A DNA stretch of 64,000 nucleotides. Origin: an uncultured Clostridia bacterium. GTDB taxonomy: Bacteria > Bacillota > Clostridia > Oscillospirales > Ruminococcaceae. The notes beneath the pieces were generated by a model. It did no database searches. It saw nothing but the letters and a program-made list of their open reading frames with translations, and had not been told where the DNA came from. The stretch is from contig CANDVA010000006.1 of NCBI GenBank assembly GCA_947389015.1, forward strand, positions 83,726 to 147,725, written 5' to 3'. The position numbers and the translations under genes are program-made. The first letter of the stretch is position 1. Each line of letters starts with the position of its first letter. Positions 16,217 through 25,381 of the stretch are shown here, piece by piece.

Positions 16217-16507
16217 TTACCCACCAATAAACACGTTGCTGCTGCCCTCTGCGACTGAACCGCCGAGGACTACCGCATCGCCTATGCGGGCAGCTTTCAA
16301 GCCGTTAATGAAAACTGTCGCGCTCCCCGCGTTTATGCTGTCTTGATGTGCGGGGTGTACGAGGCAGCCGTGGGATGCGTATTTGTCCGTAATGCGCCCT
16401 GCGCCTTTTCCGTTTATATTGACGTTCGGGCTTGCTGTAACAAGCGGAACTGCACCGCAGGCGTCGTGTCCCATGCAGTTGTCGCCGAGCCGTGTTGCTC
16501 CTGCCAT
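16217..16507 (-). CDS. PAAR-type spike-tip protein
   Basis: A 96-residue protein starting MAGATRLGDNCMGHDACG. It has PAAR-like glycine-rich strands (SPNVNINGKGAGRITDKY, GSATVFINGLKAARIGDAVV) and potential metal ligands His14, Cys17 and the HGCLVHPAH cluster. PAAR proteins cap the central spike of contractile tails and needle complexes with a metal-bound tip. Its place next to the gp138-like spike gene fits. Confidence 0.88.
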   Translation of the reverse strand: MAGATRLGDNCMGHDACGAVPLVTASPNVNINGKGAGRITDKYASHGCLVHPAHQDSINAGSATVFINGLKAARIGDAVVLGGSVAEGSSNVFIGG

Positions 16508-16519
16508 CTGTTCCCCTCC

Positions 16520-17161
16520 TTATGGATTGAGATTGATCGCGGGTGCGGTTTCGGTAATTGAAACGCCCGCCGCCTCGGTGATCGTCGTCGCCGAAACCGT
16601 GTTTATCATATCGGCGGCGATATTTAAAATCTGCGTTTTTATTGTCATTCCCGTAGGGTTCAGCAGAATAAAATTAGCGGGACTGTACCGCACCATAAGT
16701 TCATCGGGCTTTATGTGAATGCGGTGGTCGTTTTTCTGAATTATGATCTTATCCTCGTCCTGCGCCTCCTGTGCAAGCGGCTGTGGTTTGGCGAACATTC
16801 CCATTATAGCGACCGCGTTTGTGAGGTCAAAGCGCAGGTCGTTGTTGCTTTCAGAACCGCCGCCGCGCCAAGTGTCAAGGGTCTGCTCCTGTGCCAAAAT
16901 AAGGCACTCGTCGCCGGGATTTATCGGGTAAACCATTGTGCAGTCCTGCCCCATAGACTGCGGGAACAGGATCGGAATGTGGTTCAACTGCGGGTAGTCG
17001 ATAAATTCACCGTTTGGCTTTTTAAACTTACAAAAAGGCAGTATTTCAGCCTCGCACTTGTCGGGATAATATTTGACGATCTTCCCCGGTATTGCCGTAT
17101 GTACGCCGTTTAGCAATTCCGTGACTGTGTTTTTGACTTCCTGTACAAATTCCTGCTGCAT
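16520..17161 (-). CDS. Central spike protein, Gp138/gpV-like
   Basis: A 213-residue protein. Residues about 10-115 match the Gp138 N-terminal OB-fold domain of tail spikes (IPGKIVKYYPDKCEAEILPF, PILFPQSMGQDCTMVYPINPG, GDECLILAQEQTLDTWRGGG). The C-terminal part is a threonine/isoleucine-rich beta-helix-like stretch that would trimerise as the membrane-piercing spike. It is adjacent to the PAAR tip gene. Confidence 0.87.
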   Translation of the reverse strand: MQQEFVQEVKNTVTELLNGVHTAIPGKIVKYYPDKCEAEILPFCKFKKPNGEFIDYPQLNHIPILFPQSMGQDCTMVYPINPGDECLILAQEQTLDTWRGGGSESNNDLRFDLTNAVAIMGMFAKPQPLAQEAQDEDKIIIQKNDHRIHIKPDELMVRYSPANFILLNPTGMTIKTQILNIAADMINTVSATTITEAAGVSITETAPAINLNP

Positions 17162-17173
17162 TGTGCCTCTCCT

Positions 17174-18217
17174 TTACTCCTTATAGGTCCCTGCAAGCAT
17201 TTGATTGACAATACCCTGAATTGTTGAGTAGTCATAGCCTGCGGCGGTCAATTTGTCCACGCGCTCCTGTCCGTTTCCCCAGTCGCCGCGAATGACCGCA
17301 CGGGCGATGTCCGCATCATTACCGCCGCCGCTGTCGTTTGACACGGGCGGGGCGGCGGGTTCTTTTGCGGTGATCTCATAAAGGTGCGCCGTGCTTAACC
17401 AGTCGCCCTCGATGTTGTCGCCGTCGTGTTCGACGGTGTGAACCCTGAAAAAACCCGTCACGGTTTCACTTTCGATTTTCACATAATCACCGACGCCGAT
17501 CGCACCGTTAAGGAGGTACACGACCTCCCACCCCTTGCTGTTCTCGTCCGTGTCGTTTTCCGCACCCTGCGTCAGCTTTTTGGGTATTCCTATAAGTCCG
17601 CTGTCGGGTGAAAGTAAAAATACCTGTTGGCTCATTACATCGCCTTTGCGCTTAACTTGCAGTATGCCGTTTTGTATTTCCCAAATTAAACCGGTCGGGG
17701 CGCATACCTTGTCGAGTACCGCCTTGCCCGCTCCGATAAAAGAAAAGCCGTTCGGGTAGTCCGTAAATGTGGCGTTGTATGAAAAAGTAATTGAAACGCC
17801 CATTTGCGCCGCTACGTCCTGCATTATCTTTTTTGCGCTTATTACGCCTTTATATGAAAGGCTTACAAACGTGTCGCGCAGTTCGACGCGCCCATCGATC
17901 GCTTCAATTTCTGTCATTCTGTCCGCACCGTCGATCGTTGTTTCAACACGGGAAACTGCTCCGACAAAAATTAGCGGCATTGTCGAACCGTACCCCGCTT
18001 TCAGAGTTACGATGCAGTCCTTTTCGTTTAGTGTGGCGAGCTGCGCCTTGTTTAAGTTCCAAAGGGTTATTTTTGAGGTGTTTGCGGACGAAACGTCGGC
18101 TTTCTGAACATTAAAAGCGATATGCAGGGCAACAGGGGCGGTAACGCCGACCTCAAAGCCCTCGCTGCCTGCCTTTCCCGCCGAAAATCTGTATTGACGA
18201 TCAAACTGTAAACCCAT
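17174..18217 (-). CDS. Baseplate hub protein with C-terminal Cpl-7 wall-binding repeat
   Basis: The start is ATG 18217 (MGLQFDRQYRFSAGKAGS), 9 bases after AAGGAGG; 347 residues. Residues 1-290 have the late-control gpD/gp27-like hub pattern (LHIAFNVQKADVSSANTSKI, NFN-like WNLNKAQL, TEIEAIDGR). After a Gly/Asp linker, residues about 305-342 are a Cpl-7 repeat (AVIRGDWGNGQERVDKLTAAGY). That module binds peptidoglycan in the phage lysin family. So the hub probably grips the wall during injection. No catalytic wall-hydrolase motif is seen. A longer frame to 18295 would run into the upstream gene. Confidence 0.85.
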   Translation of the reverse strand: MGLQFDRQYRFSAGKAGSEGFEVGVTAPVALHIAFNVQKADVSSANTSKITLWNLNKAQLATLNEKDCIVTLKAGYGSTMPLIFVGAVSRVETTIDGADRMTEIEAIDGRVELRDTFVSLSYKGVISAKKIMQDVAAQMGVSITFSYNATFTDYPNGFSFIGAGKAVLDKVCAPTGLIWEIQNGILQVKRKGDVMSQQVFLLSPDSGLIGIPKKLTQGAENDTDENSKGWEVVYLLNGAIGVGDYVKIESETVTGFFRVHTVEHDGDNIEGDWLSTAHLYEITAKEPAAPPVSNDSGGGNDADIARAVIRGDWGNGQERVDKLTAAGYDYSTIQGIVNQMLAGTYKE

Positions 18218-18218
18218 A

Positions 18219-18539
18219 TCACTTTGCCTCCTTGCTTGATACAAAAGCAAATACCGCTTTGCCGTTTGCAAAATCCGACCGTCCCACCGCCTCAAGGTTT
18301 GTGTATACTCCGAAAATTCCCGACGGCAGCCGCTTGTCTATGTACTGCATATTGATCGGGAACTGTGGGACGAGTTTCAACCCCTGCACTATCGGTTCGC
18401 GCAAAACCGTATAAATGCCGAAATACCACCGCCCCTTTGTATCATTCCAAGTAAAGCGCAACAGGTACTCCGTGCCGTCAAGCAGCACCCGTGAAAAGCT
18501 GTCGTTCATATCAGGCACATATATTTCCAAACGTTTCAT
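18219..18539 (-). CDS. Baseplate plug-like protein
   Basis: A 106-residue protein (MKRLEIYVPDMNDSFSRVLL). The pattern DGTEYLLRFTWNDTKGRWYFGIY is typical of small phage proteins now assigned as baseplate plug (Pam3 gp18-like). It sits between the Dit-like and hub genes, the expected place. Confidence 0.72.
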   Translation of the reverse strand: MKRLEIYVPDMNDSFSRVLLDGTEYLLRFTWNDTKGRWYFGIYTVLREPIVQGLKLVPQFPINMQYIDKRLPSGIFGVYTNLEAVGRSDFANGKAVFAFVSSKEAK

Positions 18540-18553
18540 AAAGCCGCCCTCCG

Positions 18554-19138
18554 TTAAAGCATTCCCGCACTTTTGGCGAGATTGTACGCCACCGAGCCTT
18601 TACTCCCGCCGCCTGCTGTGTCGCTGTTGCCGCTGCTTGAGGGCGGGGTGCTGCCCGTGCTTGTTGATGCTGTTCCGGCGTTCGTTCCGCTTTCGCCGCT
18701 TTTCCCGTAACTGTCGGGGATCGTGGTTTTCTTTGACTGTGTGACCCTTATTTCCTTAAAGGTGATGGGGATTTGCCGCGCATATCCCACATCCGCAGAC
18801 TTTGCAATGGAAATACTTTGTATCGCCATACTTTTATAGGTTTTTTCAGAGGTTACGACAGTAACGATCTGCCTTGAAAAATAAAGGTTTTCCAATCTTT
18901 GTATAATGCTGTCAGCCCACCCCCCGCCGCCGTGTCCGCGATTTTTCCACGTTACGGGCGTGTCAGTGACGTATAGCGTCATAGACAGCATAAGCGGCTT
19001 TAAAATTATGGTATCGTGAACGACAAAGCCGCTCTCCACGGGGTAGTCCGGGGACTCTGCCTCGTATGTGCGCTCCTCGTCAATTAGCGCGTCAAACGGT
19101 ATGCCGTTAATTGTCACGGGCTTTTTTGCTTTTGCCAT
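18554..19138 (-). CDS. Dit-like baseplate/tail protein
   Basis: A 194-residue protein. Residues 1-130 resemble the phage Dit-like N-terminal domain (GIPFDALIDEERTYEAESPD, DTIILKPLMLSMTLYVTD). Residues about 140-185 are a Ser/Thr/Gly-rich flexible tail, ending in VAYNLAKSAGML. It lies directly after the tape measure gene, the canonical place for the tail-tube to baseplate adaptor (like T4 gp53/gp48 or SPP1 Dit). Confidence 0.78.
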   Translation of the reverse strand: MAKAKKPVTINGIPFDALIDEERTYEAESPDYPVESGFVVHDTIILKPLMLSMTLYVTDTPVTWKNRGHGGGGWADSIIQRLENLYFSRQIVTVVTSEKTYKSMAIQSISIAKSADVGYARQIPITFKEIRVTQSKKTTIPDSYGKSGESGTNAGTASTSTGSTPPSSSGNSDTAGGGSKGSVAYNLAKSAGML

Positions 19139-19142
19139 AATA

Positions 19143-22100
19143 TCACCTCGAAAAAGCTAACGCACGGGCAAGCTGACCCGTCGCATCATCGGCACTCTTG
19201 CTCATAGCTTCCGAGCTGCGCTGCTGTCCCGCCCGGTCGCCGTTGAAGGTGCTTTCAAAATAGTTGTTCTGCGTAATACTGCGGTTTGTGGTGCTTGTCA
19301 CCATCGTTTGTGCCGTGCCGGGGCTTGCCGTCGCATTTTTGGCGAGGGCTGAAACACTTGATACAAAGGACTTTAAAGCCCCGCCCAAGTCGCCGTTTGG
19401 TTTGTTTTTGTCGGGATCATCCTTGTCCTGCTTGTCTTTGTCCGTGATTTTGCCGGCAACTGTTTTTATAACGTTACCGACTGCCCCGCCGATGCTCTTG
19501 ACGGTATCGAGCAGGCTCGACCCGCTTTCCGTGTCCTTGCTTGTAACCTTTTCGGCTACGGTTTTTACAGCATTACCGACAACGCCGCCGATGTTCTTGA
19601 CGGCCTCAATTAAACCGCCCGCGCCGCTGTTGCTGTCGCCGCCGTCTATATCTTTCTTGAACAGCGCGGCAACCTTTTTGATCCACTCTGTGTTCTTTTC
19701 AAGCGGTACGACAGCCTCTGCGCCATCGCCCTCAAGGTAGCCTGTCTGTCCTTTTTTCAGAACGCCGCCCTTTGCAAGTTCGGGAATATGCGGAATGTTA
19801 AAGCCCGCGCCGCCAATACCCGGCACCCAGTCGGGTATTTTAATGCTGTTTATGCCGTCAATAAAGCCATTGATGCCGCCTATTATCCAGTTAATAGGTG
19901 CTTTGACAACATTAACGATCGACTCAAAAATGTTGCTGAAAAAGTCCTTGACGCCTGAAAAAACATTCTTGATACCGTCAACCGCGCCTTTAAAAATATT
20001 GCTGAAAAAGTCGCCTACTCCGCTGAATATGTTTTTAATGCCGTCCCAAATTCCCGAAAAGAAATCGGAAATCCCGCTCCAGATGTTTTTGAAAAAGTCC
20101 GAAACGGCGGTAAAGGCTGATTTGAACATATCAACAAAGCCGTTGACAACGTTCAGCAGACCGTCCCAAAGACCTTTGAAAAAGTCGGCTATACCGTTCC
20201 AGATACCCTTGAAAAAGTCGCCGACAGCGGTAAATATGCCCTTGACCGTTTCGATCGCACCGTTTACGACATCGACGATCTTGTCCCAAATGCCCTTGAA
20301 AAACGAAACGATGGCGTTCCAAATATTTTTGAAAAAGTCCCCGACTGCTTTAAATACTGCCTTGCAGGTTTCGATGTTCTTTTGTACTGTCTGAACAATA
20401 CCGTCCCAAATGCCTTTGAAAAAGTTTTTGACACCCTCCCAAATGCCCTTAAAGAAATCTACGATGCCGTTCCAAATGTTTTTGAAAAAGTCGGCGATGC
20501 CTTTAAATGCGGATTTGAACATATCCACAAAGCCGCCGATTATGTCACCCATTCCGCTAAAAATCGCGCCAAAGCCCTCAATTATCGCACCGATAATTTG
20601 CGGTATAGCTTTCACCAGTTCGGGGATCGCTTGTACAAGCCCCGTAGCGAGGGCGATAATTATTTCAATTCCCGCTTGAATAAGCTGCGGCAGGGCGTCG
20701 ATCAAGGCTTTTACAATAACAGGGATCAACTCGATTATTGCCTTGATAATTTGCGGAATTGCCTTTACAATGCCGGTTATCAGCGAAATAATGATCTGAA
20801 TACCTGCTTTAATGATTTTCGGCAGGTTGCTCACAATAGCGGTTATCAGTTTGGGAATTAACCCGACGACCGCTTTAATGATGTCGGGCAATGCGCTGAT
20901 AATGCCGTCCAAAAGTGACATAATCAACTGAATACCCGCATCAATAAGCTGCGGCAGCATATCAACGATCGCTGTAATTAACGAGGTTACAAGCTGTATA
21001 ATCGCTTCAATTATTTGCGGGAGCATTGAAACAATGCCCTCTATGAGGGAAACGATCAGCTTGACACCCGCATCAATTATCTGCGGGAGCATACCGACGA
21101 TGGCATTTATTAACGACATAATCAAATTGATTATTGCGTCAATAATCTGCGGGAGCATTGAAACAATGCCCTTTAACAGCGACATAATCAATTTAATTCC
21201 TGCGTCAAGCAGTTTCGGCAGCAGTTGAATAATTGCCTGCACTATTGCCAAAATCAGCTTTATAGCCGCGTCAATTATTTTTGGGAGCATTCGCATAATT
21301 CCGTCTAATAGGGACGTAATCAGCTTTATTCCCATATCAATAAACAAAGGCAGCTTTTCAACAATGGAATTTAAAACCTTTGTTACAACACCCACCACGG
21401 TGTCAATTATCTGCGGCAGCTTTTCCGAAATTCCCGCAACAACCTTGTCAACTATTCCGGTGAATTTTGTCAAGCCATCGGAAAACTGCTGAACAAGCGC
21501 GTCCACGTCGCCGCCGTTCTTTATCAGCATTGCAATAATGCCGATAAGTGCCGCTATTGCTATGACCGCCAGTCCTGCGGGGCTTGCAAGGAATTTGAAC
21601 GCAGAGCCTAAACCCTTTGTAACCGCCGATCCCGCCTTTGCCGCAACATTCCACGCCTTTTGTGCCGCTGCTCCGGCTTTTGTTGCAACAGTGTTTGCCA
21701 CACGCGCCGCCGTATTTCCGACCAGTTTAACCGTATCTTTTGCAACTTTAGCAGTTCCTTTTACAAGTTCTTTTGTTGCCGAGCCTATTTTCCACGTTGC
21801 GAAAGCAATTCCAACCGCCTTGACGACCGGCGCAAATTTGCCGAAACCTGCCGCCAAAAAATCAAGTGTGCTGCCTACAAGAGTTTTAAGACCGTCAAAA
21901 GCTGTTTTCCAATCACCGCTAATAACGCCTTTTATAAACTGCCCAAGCCCACTGAACGCTTTTTTTAGTGCCTCCCATTTTTCCAATAAAACAGATTTTA
22001 GCTTATCCCATACACCGATTATCTTTTTGCGAACGGCATCAGCGTCTACGCCCCATTTTTCAAAAATAACCCCTATAACGCTGTCGTTGCCTTTCATAAA

Positions 22101-23111
22101 GTTTATGAAGTCATCGACTGCGAGAGCGATCAGCATAATAGCCGCAACGAGCGCAACAGTTTTCAGGTTTATGCCCGTTATTGCTTTTTTTGCAAGGGTT
22201 AGAAAATCAAGAATTTTTCCCGCATTTAACGCTATAAAAATTGCCCCCGCTGCCATTGCAAGCAGCTTGAGGGCATTTTCCGCACCGCCTACTTTTTTGA
22301 CGAACCTTTCCGTGTAGGTCTGTGCCTTTCGCAGAACGTTCATAAACTGTGTAAAGGTGCGGGTCATTACTTTAGCGATTGTTTTTGTAACACCGAGGGT
22401 TTTGTCCATCTGTGTAAGCCAAAGCCCCCACTGATTGCGTATATTTAAAAGAGCATCGCTGATCGTCAGGTCAACGTTAGCGAAAGCCGCTTCAATCTCA
22501 TCGGCATTATCAAAAAAAGCATCGCGCAGTTGTTCCAGTGATATTTTGCCGTCGCTTGCCATCTGTTCAAGTTCCGAACGCGCAACGCCTACGTGCTTTG
22601 CAAGCATATTCGCTCCGGCGGGCGACTGTTCAAGAATTTGGCTGATAGTTTCAGAGTCCACTGCGCCCTTTGCGAATGATTTATTGATAGCTTCCTGCAA
22701 GCCTAATATTTCGCCCTGCTCCTTGTTTTCACTTTTGAAAAGTTTTGTAGTCAGTTCGGCGTATTTAGCCGCACTTGATACGTCAAAAAGTTCATTGTTT
22801 TCCTGCACAAGTTTTGTCGTAAGTTTGGCAATATCAGCATAAGAGGTGCGCGCCGCGTTTGCGGCGTCAACAATTTCTCTTTGCGCCGCCTCTTGATTGC
22901 CGAGTTCCTTTGTAGCGTTTTTGATCTGTGCATTTATTTTTCCAAACTCTTCAATGATTTGTTTTGCATTTACAAGGGAAAACCCGATGCCGATCGCTCC
23001 GAGGGCTTTGGTGGCAACGGATTTTAACTTGTCAATACTTTCATTTACTTTCTTTTCGCTTTTTTCGTCTACCTCATAGCCAAAGGCAATAGCGATGTCG
23101 CGTATAGTCAT
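19143..23111 (-). CDS. Tail tape measure protein
   Basis: A 1322-residue protein, the longest of the window. Residues about 60-250 are the tape measure N-terminal domain (QILEQSPAGANMLAKHVGVA). Residues about 275-345 and 470-530 have hydrophobic helices. Residues about 545-880 are many tandem copies of a 20-21 residue amphipathic unit (LPQIIDAGIKLIMSLLKGIV type). Residues about 900-1140 are FFKNIWNGI/FFKGIWDGI repeats, and a GGVLKKGQTGYLEGDGAEA motif follows near 1190. It sets the tail length and is ejected first into the host membrane. The predicted tail is about 200 nm if the usual 0.15 nm per residue holds (inference). Confidence 0.93.
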   Translation of the reverse strand: MTIRDIAIAFGYEVDEKSEKKVNESIDKLKSVATKALGAIGIGFSLVNAKQIIEEFGKINAQIKNATKELGNQEAAQREIVDAANAARTSYADIAKLTTKLVQENNELFDVSSAAKYAELTTKLFKSENKEQGEILGLQEAINKSFAKGAVDSETISQILEQSPAGANMLAKHVGVARSELEQMASDGKISLEQLRDAFFDNADEIEAAFANVDLTISDALLNIRNQWGLWLTQMDKTLGVTKTIAKVMTRTFTQFMNVLRKAQTYTERFVKKVGGAENALKLLAMAAGAIFIALNAGKILDFLTLAKKAITGINLKTVALVAAIMLIALAVDDFINFMKGNDSVIGVIFEKWGVDADAVRKKIIGVWDKLKSVLLEKWEALKKAFSGLGQFIKGVISGDWKTAFDGLKTLVGSTLDFLAAGFGKFAPVVKAVGIAFATWKIGSATKELVKGTAKVAKDTVKLVGNTAARVANTVATKAGAAAQKAWNVAAKAGSAVTKGLGSAFKFLASPAGLAVIAIAALIGIIAMLIKNGGDVDALVQQFSDGLTKFTGIVDKVVAGISEKLPQIIDTVVGVVTKVLNSIVEKLPLFIDMGIKLITSLLDGIMRMLPKIIDAAIKLILAIVQAIIQLLPKLLDAGIKLIMSLLKGIVSMLPQIIDAIINLIMSLINAIVGMLPQIIDAGVKLIVSLIEGIVSMLPQIIEAIIQLVTSLITAIVDMLPQLIDAGIQLIMSLLDGIISALPDIIKAVVGLIPKLITAIVSNLPKIIKAGIQIIISLITGIVKAIPQIIKAIIELIPVIVKALIDALPQLIQAGIEIIIALATGLVQAIPELVKAIPQIIGAIIEGFGAIFSGMGDIIGGFVDMFKSAFKGIADFFKNIWNGIVDFFKGIWEGVKNFFKGIWDGIVQTVQKNIETCKAVFKAVGDFFKNIWNAIVSFFKGIWDKIVDVVNGAIETVKGIFTAVGDFFKGIWNGIADFFKGLWDGLLNVVNGFVDMFKSAFTAVSDFFKNIWSGISDFFSGIWDGIKNIFSGVGDFFSNIFKGAVDGIKNVFSGVKDFFSNIFESIVNVVKAPINWIIGGINGFIDGINSIKIPDWVPGIGGAGFNIPHIPELAKGGVLKKGQTGYLEGDGAEAVVPLEKNTEWIKKVAALFKKDIDGGDSNSGAGGLIEAVKNIGGVVGNAVKTVAEKVTSKDTESGSSLLDTVKSIGGAVGNVIKTVAGKITDKDKQDKDDPDKNKPNGDLGGALKSFVSSVSALAKNATASPGTAQTMVTSTTNRSITQNNYFESTFNGDRAGQQRSSEAMSKSADDATGQLARALAFSR

Positions 23112-23120
23112 AGTCCGTTG

Positions 23121-23812
23121 TCACCTCCTCCCCGTTTTAGCGTTCTTGTCGGCTAATTCTTTTGACTGCGCCGCCTCGATGTCGGTTTCCATTCGTATAA
23201 GCGCATACAGTTTCAGAGCTTCGTCAAGCGTGTAGCAGGTTTTTAATTCCCACATTGATGCTTTGCCCGATTTTATAAGCGCGTACATTCGCAGCTCAAG
23301 CTCCGAAAATTGGTTTGTGTCTAATCTGCCGTATTTGTCAACGGCATCGCCACCGCTTTGGGCTGCGCCTTTTGGAGTCCAAATTGGCCGCTGATTTTCT
23401 TGAAAAAACCCTCAAAGTTTACGTTGATAACGTCCACAGCGAGAATAAACATATCCTGCGCCGACCCGCAAAATATCTCATTTGCAAGATCGTTGTCGAG
23501 GCGTTTCACACCGTCCTCGGTTTCAACCGAAACGTTCCCGTGTTTTGTGAGCAGCTTTTTCAACAGGTTTTCCACCTTATCACCCGAAAGCCCCGATATT
23601 GCGCCGGAGAATGACGCAACATCAAGGTTCATAATATCGGGTTCGGCGTTGCTGTCGCTCGCGCTCATTGCAAGGGGCGCAAGACCCGCAACAGCGGGCG
23701 CGAGCATTGCAATAAGTTCACCGCTGATATTTGCCGCTGTGAAAGCGGGGAAAGGGCGAATGTAAAAGGTGTTTTCACCGATTTTCTTTTCTGTGGTTTC
23801 GTGCTGTTTCAT
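23121..23812 (-). CDS. Tail assembly chaperone, -1 frameshift product (G-T fusion)
   Basis: Starting as the 23812 chaperone gene, a -1 shift at the slippery T TTT TTC (23402-23408) leaves the stop at 23321 unused and opens a frame to TGA at 23121-23123. The extension is about 95 residues (QENQRPIWTPKGAAQSGGDA, later FSELELRMYALIKSGKAS and LDEALKLYALIRMETDIEAA). It is helical and ends just before the tape measure start, exactly like lambda gpG-gpGT and many Firmicutes phages. The extension has no good start site of its own. The frameshift is inferred; the open frame and heptamer are seen. Confidence 0.8.
23321..23812 (-). CDS. Tail assembly chaperone (gpG-like, XkdN-like)
   Basis: A 163-residue protein starting MKQHETTEKKIGENTFYIRP with a central alanine/leucine-rich helical region and KVENLLKKLLTKHGNVSV. 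Located directly before the tape measure gene, it should keep that protein soluble during tail assembly. The 0-frame product is the abundant form. Its 3' end contains the frameshift heptamer. Confidence 0.85.
   Translation of the reverse strand: MKQHETTEKKIGENTFYIRPFPAFTAANISGELIAMLAPAVAGLAPLAMSASDSNAEPDIMNLDVASFSGAISGLSGDKVENLLKKLLTKHGNVSVETEDGVKRLDNDLANEIFCGSAQDMFILAVDVINVNFEGFFKKISGQFGLQKAQPKAVAMPLTNTAD
23402..23408 (-). promoter_or_regulatory. Programmed -1 frameshift slippery heptamer
   Basis: T TTT TTC in the 0 frame of the chaperone gene (codons GGT TTT TTC AAG). It is a canonical X XXY YYZ site, followed by an open -1 frame of about 95 codons. In the 0 frame the stop comes about 85 bases later. 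Confidence 0.8.
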
Positions 23813-23841
23813 AAGTGCTGACCTCCTAAAAAACTAAAATT

Positions 23842-24276
23842 TTACTTCCATTCCGCGCTGTCAACAAGGGTTGCCTCGCCGGTGCGGAGCGACCATTCTC
23901 TGTTCTGCGCGGTCTTACCGAACGGACGAGCCGCCGCAGTAGTTACCCACGCCTGCTCACAACTGAACAGCGTACCGCCGCGCAGGTCCTTGATCGTAAC
24001 GGGGAACATCCCCGACCCGTCGTTGCGGTCTTTGTCGTGCATATTCTGCAACCAAGCGTTGGTAACGCTTTCCTGCAAGAGTGAAAGCGTAATGTTCCAA
24101 GTGTCATCCGGGTCAAGTGAGCGGATTTGTTCGCCATCACAGCCGATAACATCGGAAATGCCGTCGCCGTTCTTTTCAAGGTTTACAAAGCTGTCCTCTG
24201 CGTAGCCCGTGACGGAATGCGTACCGAAAGAGATCAATACCTCTTTCGGGTTATAGGTTCTGACTTTACCTGCCAT
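23842..24276 (-). CDS. Tail tube protein (DUF3277-like)
   Basis: A 144-residue protein (MAGKVRTYNPKEVLISFGTH) with the tube-family features FVNLEKNGDGISDVIGCDGE and WNITLSLLQESVTNAWLQNM. Together with the DUF3383 sheath gene next to it, it forms the contractile tail tube. Confidence 0.85.
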   Translation of the reverse strand: MAGKVRTYNPKEVLISFGTHSVTGYAEDSFVNLEKNGDGISDVIGCDGEQIRSLDPDDTWNITLSLLQESVTNAWLQNMHDKDRNDGSGMFPVTIKDLRGGTLFSCEQAWVTTAAARPFGKTAQNREWSLRTGEATLVDSAEWK

Positions 24277-24289
24277 CGTTTATCCCTCC

Positions 24290-25381
24290 TTAATATGTCA
24301 ATTCGCCGTTGACGGTAACGACGTGAATTGCTCCCGCCAGTCGCGCGGAAAATTTACAGCCGCTTAACGCCCTGCTTGCCTTTTCGGAGGCTGACAAGTC
24401 CATAGAGTTAGGCACTTCCACGGTAAAGCCGGGGTTCAGTACGCCGTCGCTGTCAAACTCATCGGGAGCGATGCCGCCCGCCGCCTGTCCCGCTTTCAGG
24501 CTTGCGATCATTTGATTTTCAACAAGCGCGATGCCGGAGTTGGTGTACGGGATTTTTGTATTCATAATCAGCAGATTATAAATTCGATACTGCATATCAT
24601 CCTGCAACCAGTCACGGAAACGGATCACATCGATCCATTCTCCCGCCAATACCTGACCGTTCATTGTGATGTTGCGCCCACCGTATTCAGCGAAATAATT
24701 CAAATGATCCTTTTCCAGATTGTCACTCGTTGTCGAGGTGATATTATTCGGCACAACCGACGCGAGCTGCTTAAACTTCCACGTTTCGCTGCCTGCGGGA
24801 TAAGCGAGGCACTTTGCAACTGCCGCGACGTGCATATAAAGGTTAGACTGCGGAACATCGGCGGCTGCCTGTGTTTCTGTTACTTTGCCATACCACCCCA
24901 TCGAACGGTAGTAAATTCCAAGCGTAACGGGGCAGGTGACACTCGTATAGGTAAAGGCGAAAAGTTTTGTCTGCGCCTCCGTCCATTCTGCGATCGTTTC
25001 AAAGTCCTTTTCGGGAACACCCGCAGGACAAACGACATACCACCCGCTCGTAGACAGGGCGCGGTTCAATGTTGTGCCGATCGGCTCTGTCGTTCCCTCG
25101 GCGGTCTGCTGAACTGCAATAAAGATTTTTGCGGGGCGCGGGTTCTGCGAAAATGCGATGCGCGCCGCCACGCCTACGGGATCGGCATTGTCGCCGACCG
25201 TCACCCACCCTGCCTCTGTCACGCCCTCAAGGTCGGTGTACGATCCAACGGCGGGAGGTGCGGTTTCGGGTGCGGTTGCGGGGGCGGGGCCGACAATTAA
25301 CAAATTATCGAAACTCGCCGCGCTGACCGCAGGGGTTTTAATGTCAATGTTTATATTGACAATTCGGTTTAAATTGCCCAT
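24290..25381 (-). CDS. Tail sheath protein (DUF3383)
   Basis: A 363-residue protein. It begins MGNLNRIVNINIDIKTPAVS and has FDNLLIVGPAPATAPE, KIFIAVQQTAEG, YYRSMGWYGKVTETQAA and GEWIDVIRFRDWLQDDMQYRIYNLL (over two motifs), characteristic of DUF3383 sheath proteins of myoviruses. It polymerises around the tube and contracts during injection. Complete length. Confidence 0.9.
   Translation of the reverse strand: MGNLNRIVNINIDIKTPAVSAASFDNLLIVGPAPATAPETAPPAVGSYTDLEGVTEAGWVTVGDNADPVGVAARIAFSQNPRPAKIFIAVQQTAEGTTEPIGTTLNRALSTSGWYVVCPAGVPEKDFETIAEWTEAQTKLFAFTYTSVTCPVTLGIYYRSMGWYGKVTETQAAADVPQSNLYMHVAAVAKCLAYPAGSETWKFKQLASVVPNNITSTTSDNLEKDHLNYFAEYGGRNITMNGQVLAGEWIDVIRFRDWLQDDMQYRIYNLLIMNTKIPYTNSGIALVENQMIASLKAGQAAGGIAPDEFDSDGVLNPGFTVEVPNSMDLSASEKASRALSGCKFSARLAGAIHVVTVNGELTY

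Noticed and set aside
20560..21400. Regular repeats of about 60 bases that could suggest a CRISPR or satellite array
   Set aside because: They encode the amphipathic repeat units of the tape measure protein in one frame, vary at third codon positions, and have no repeat-spacer structure.
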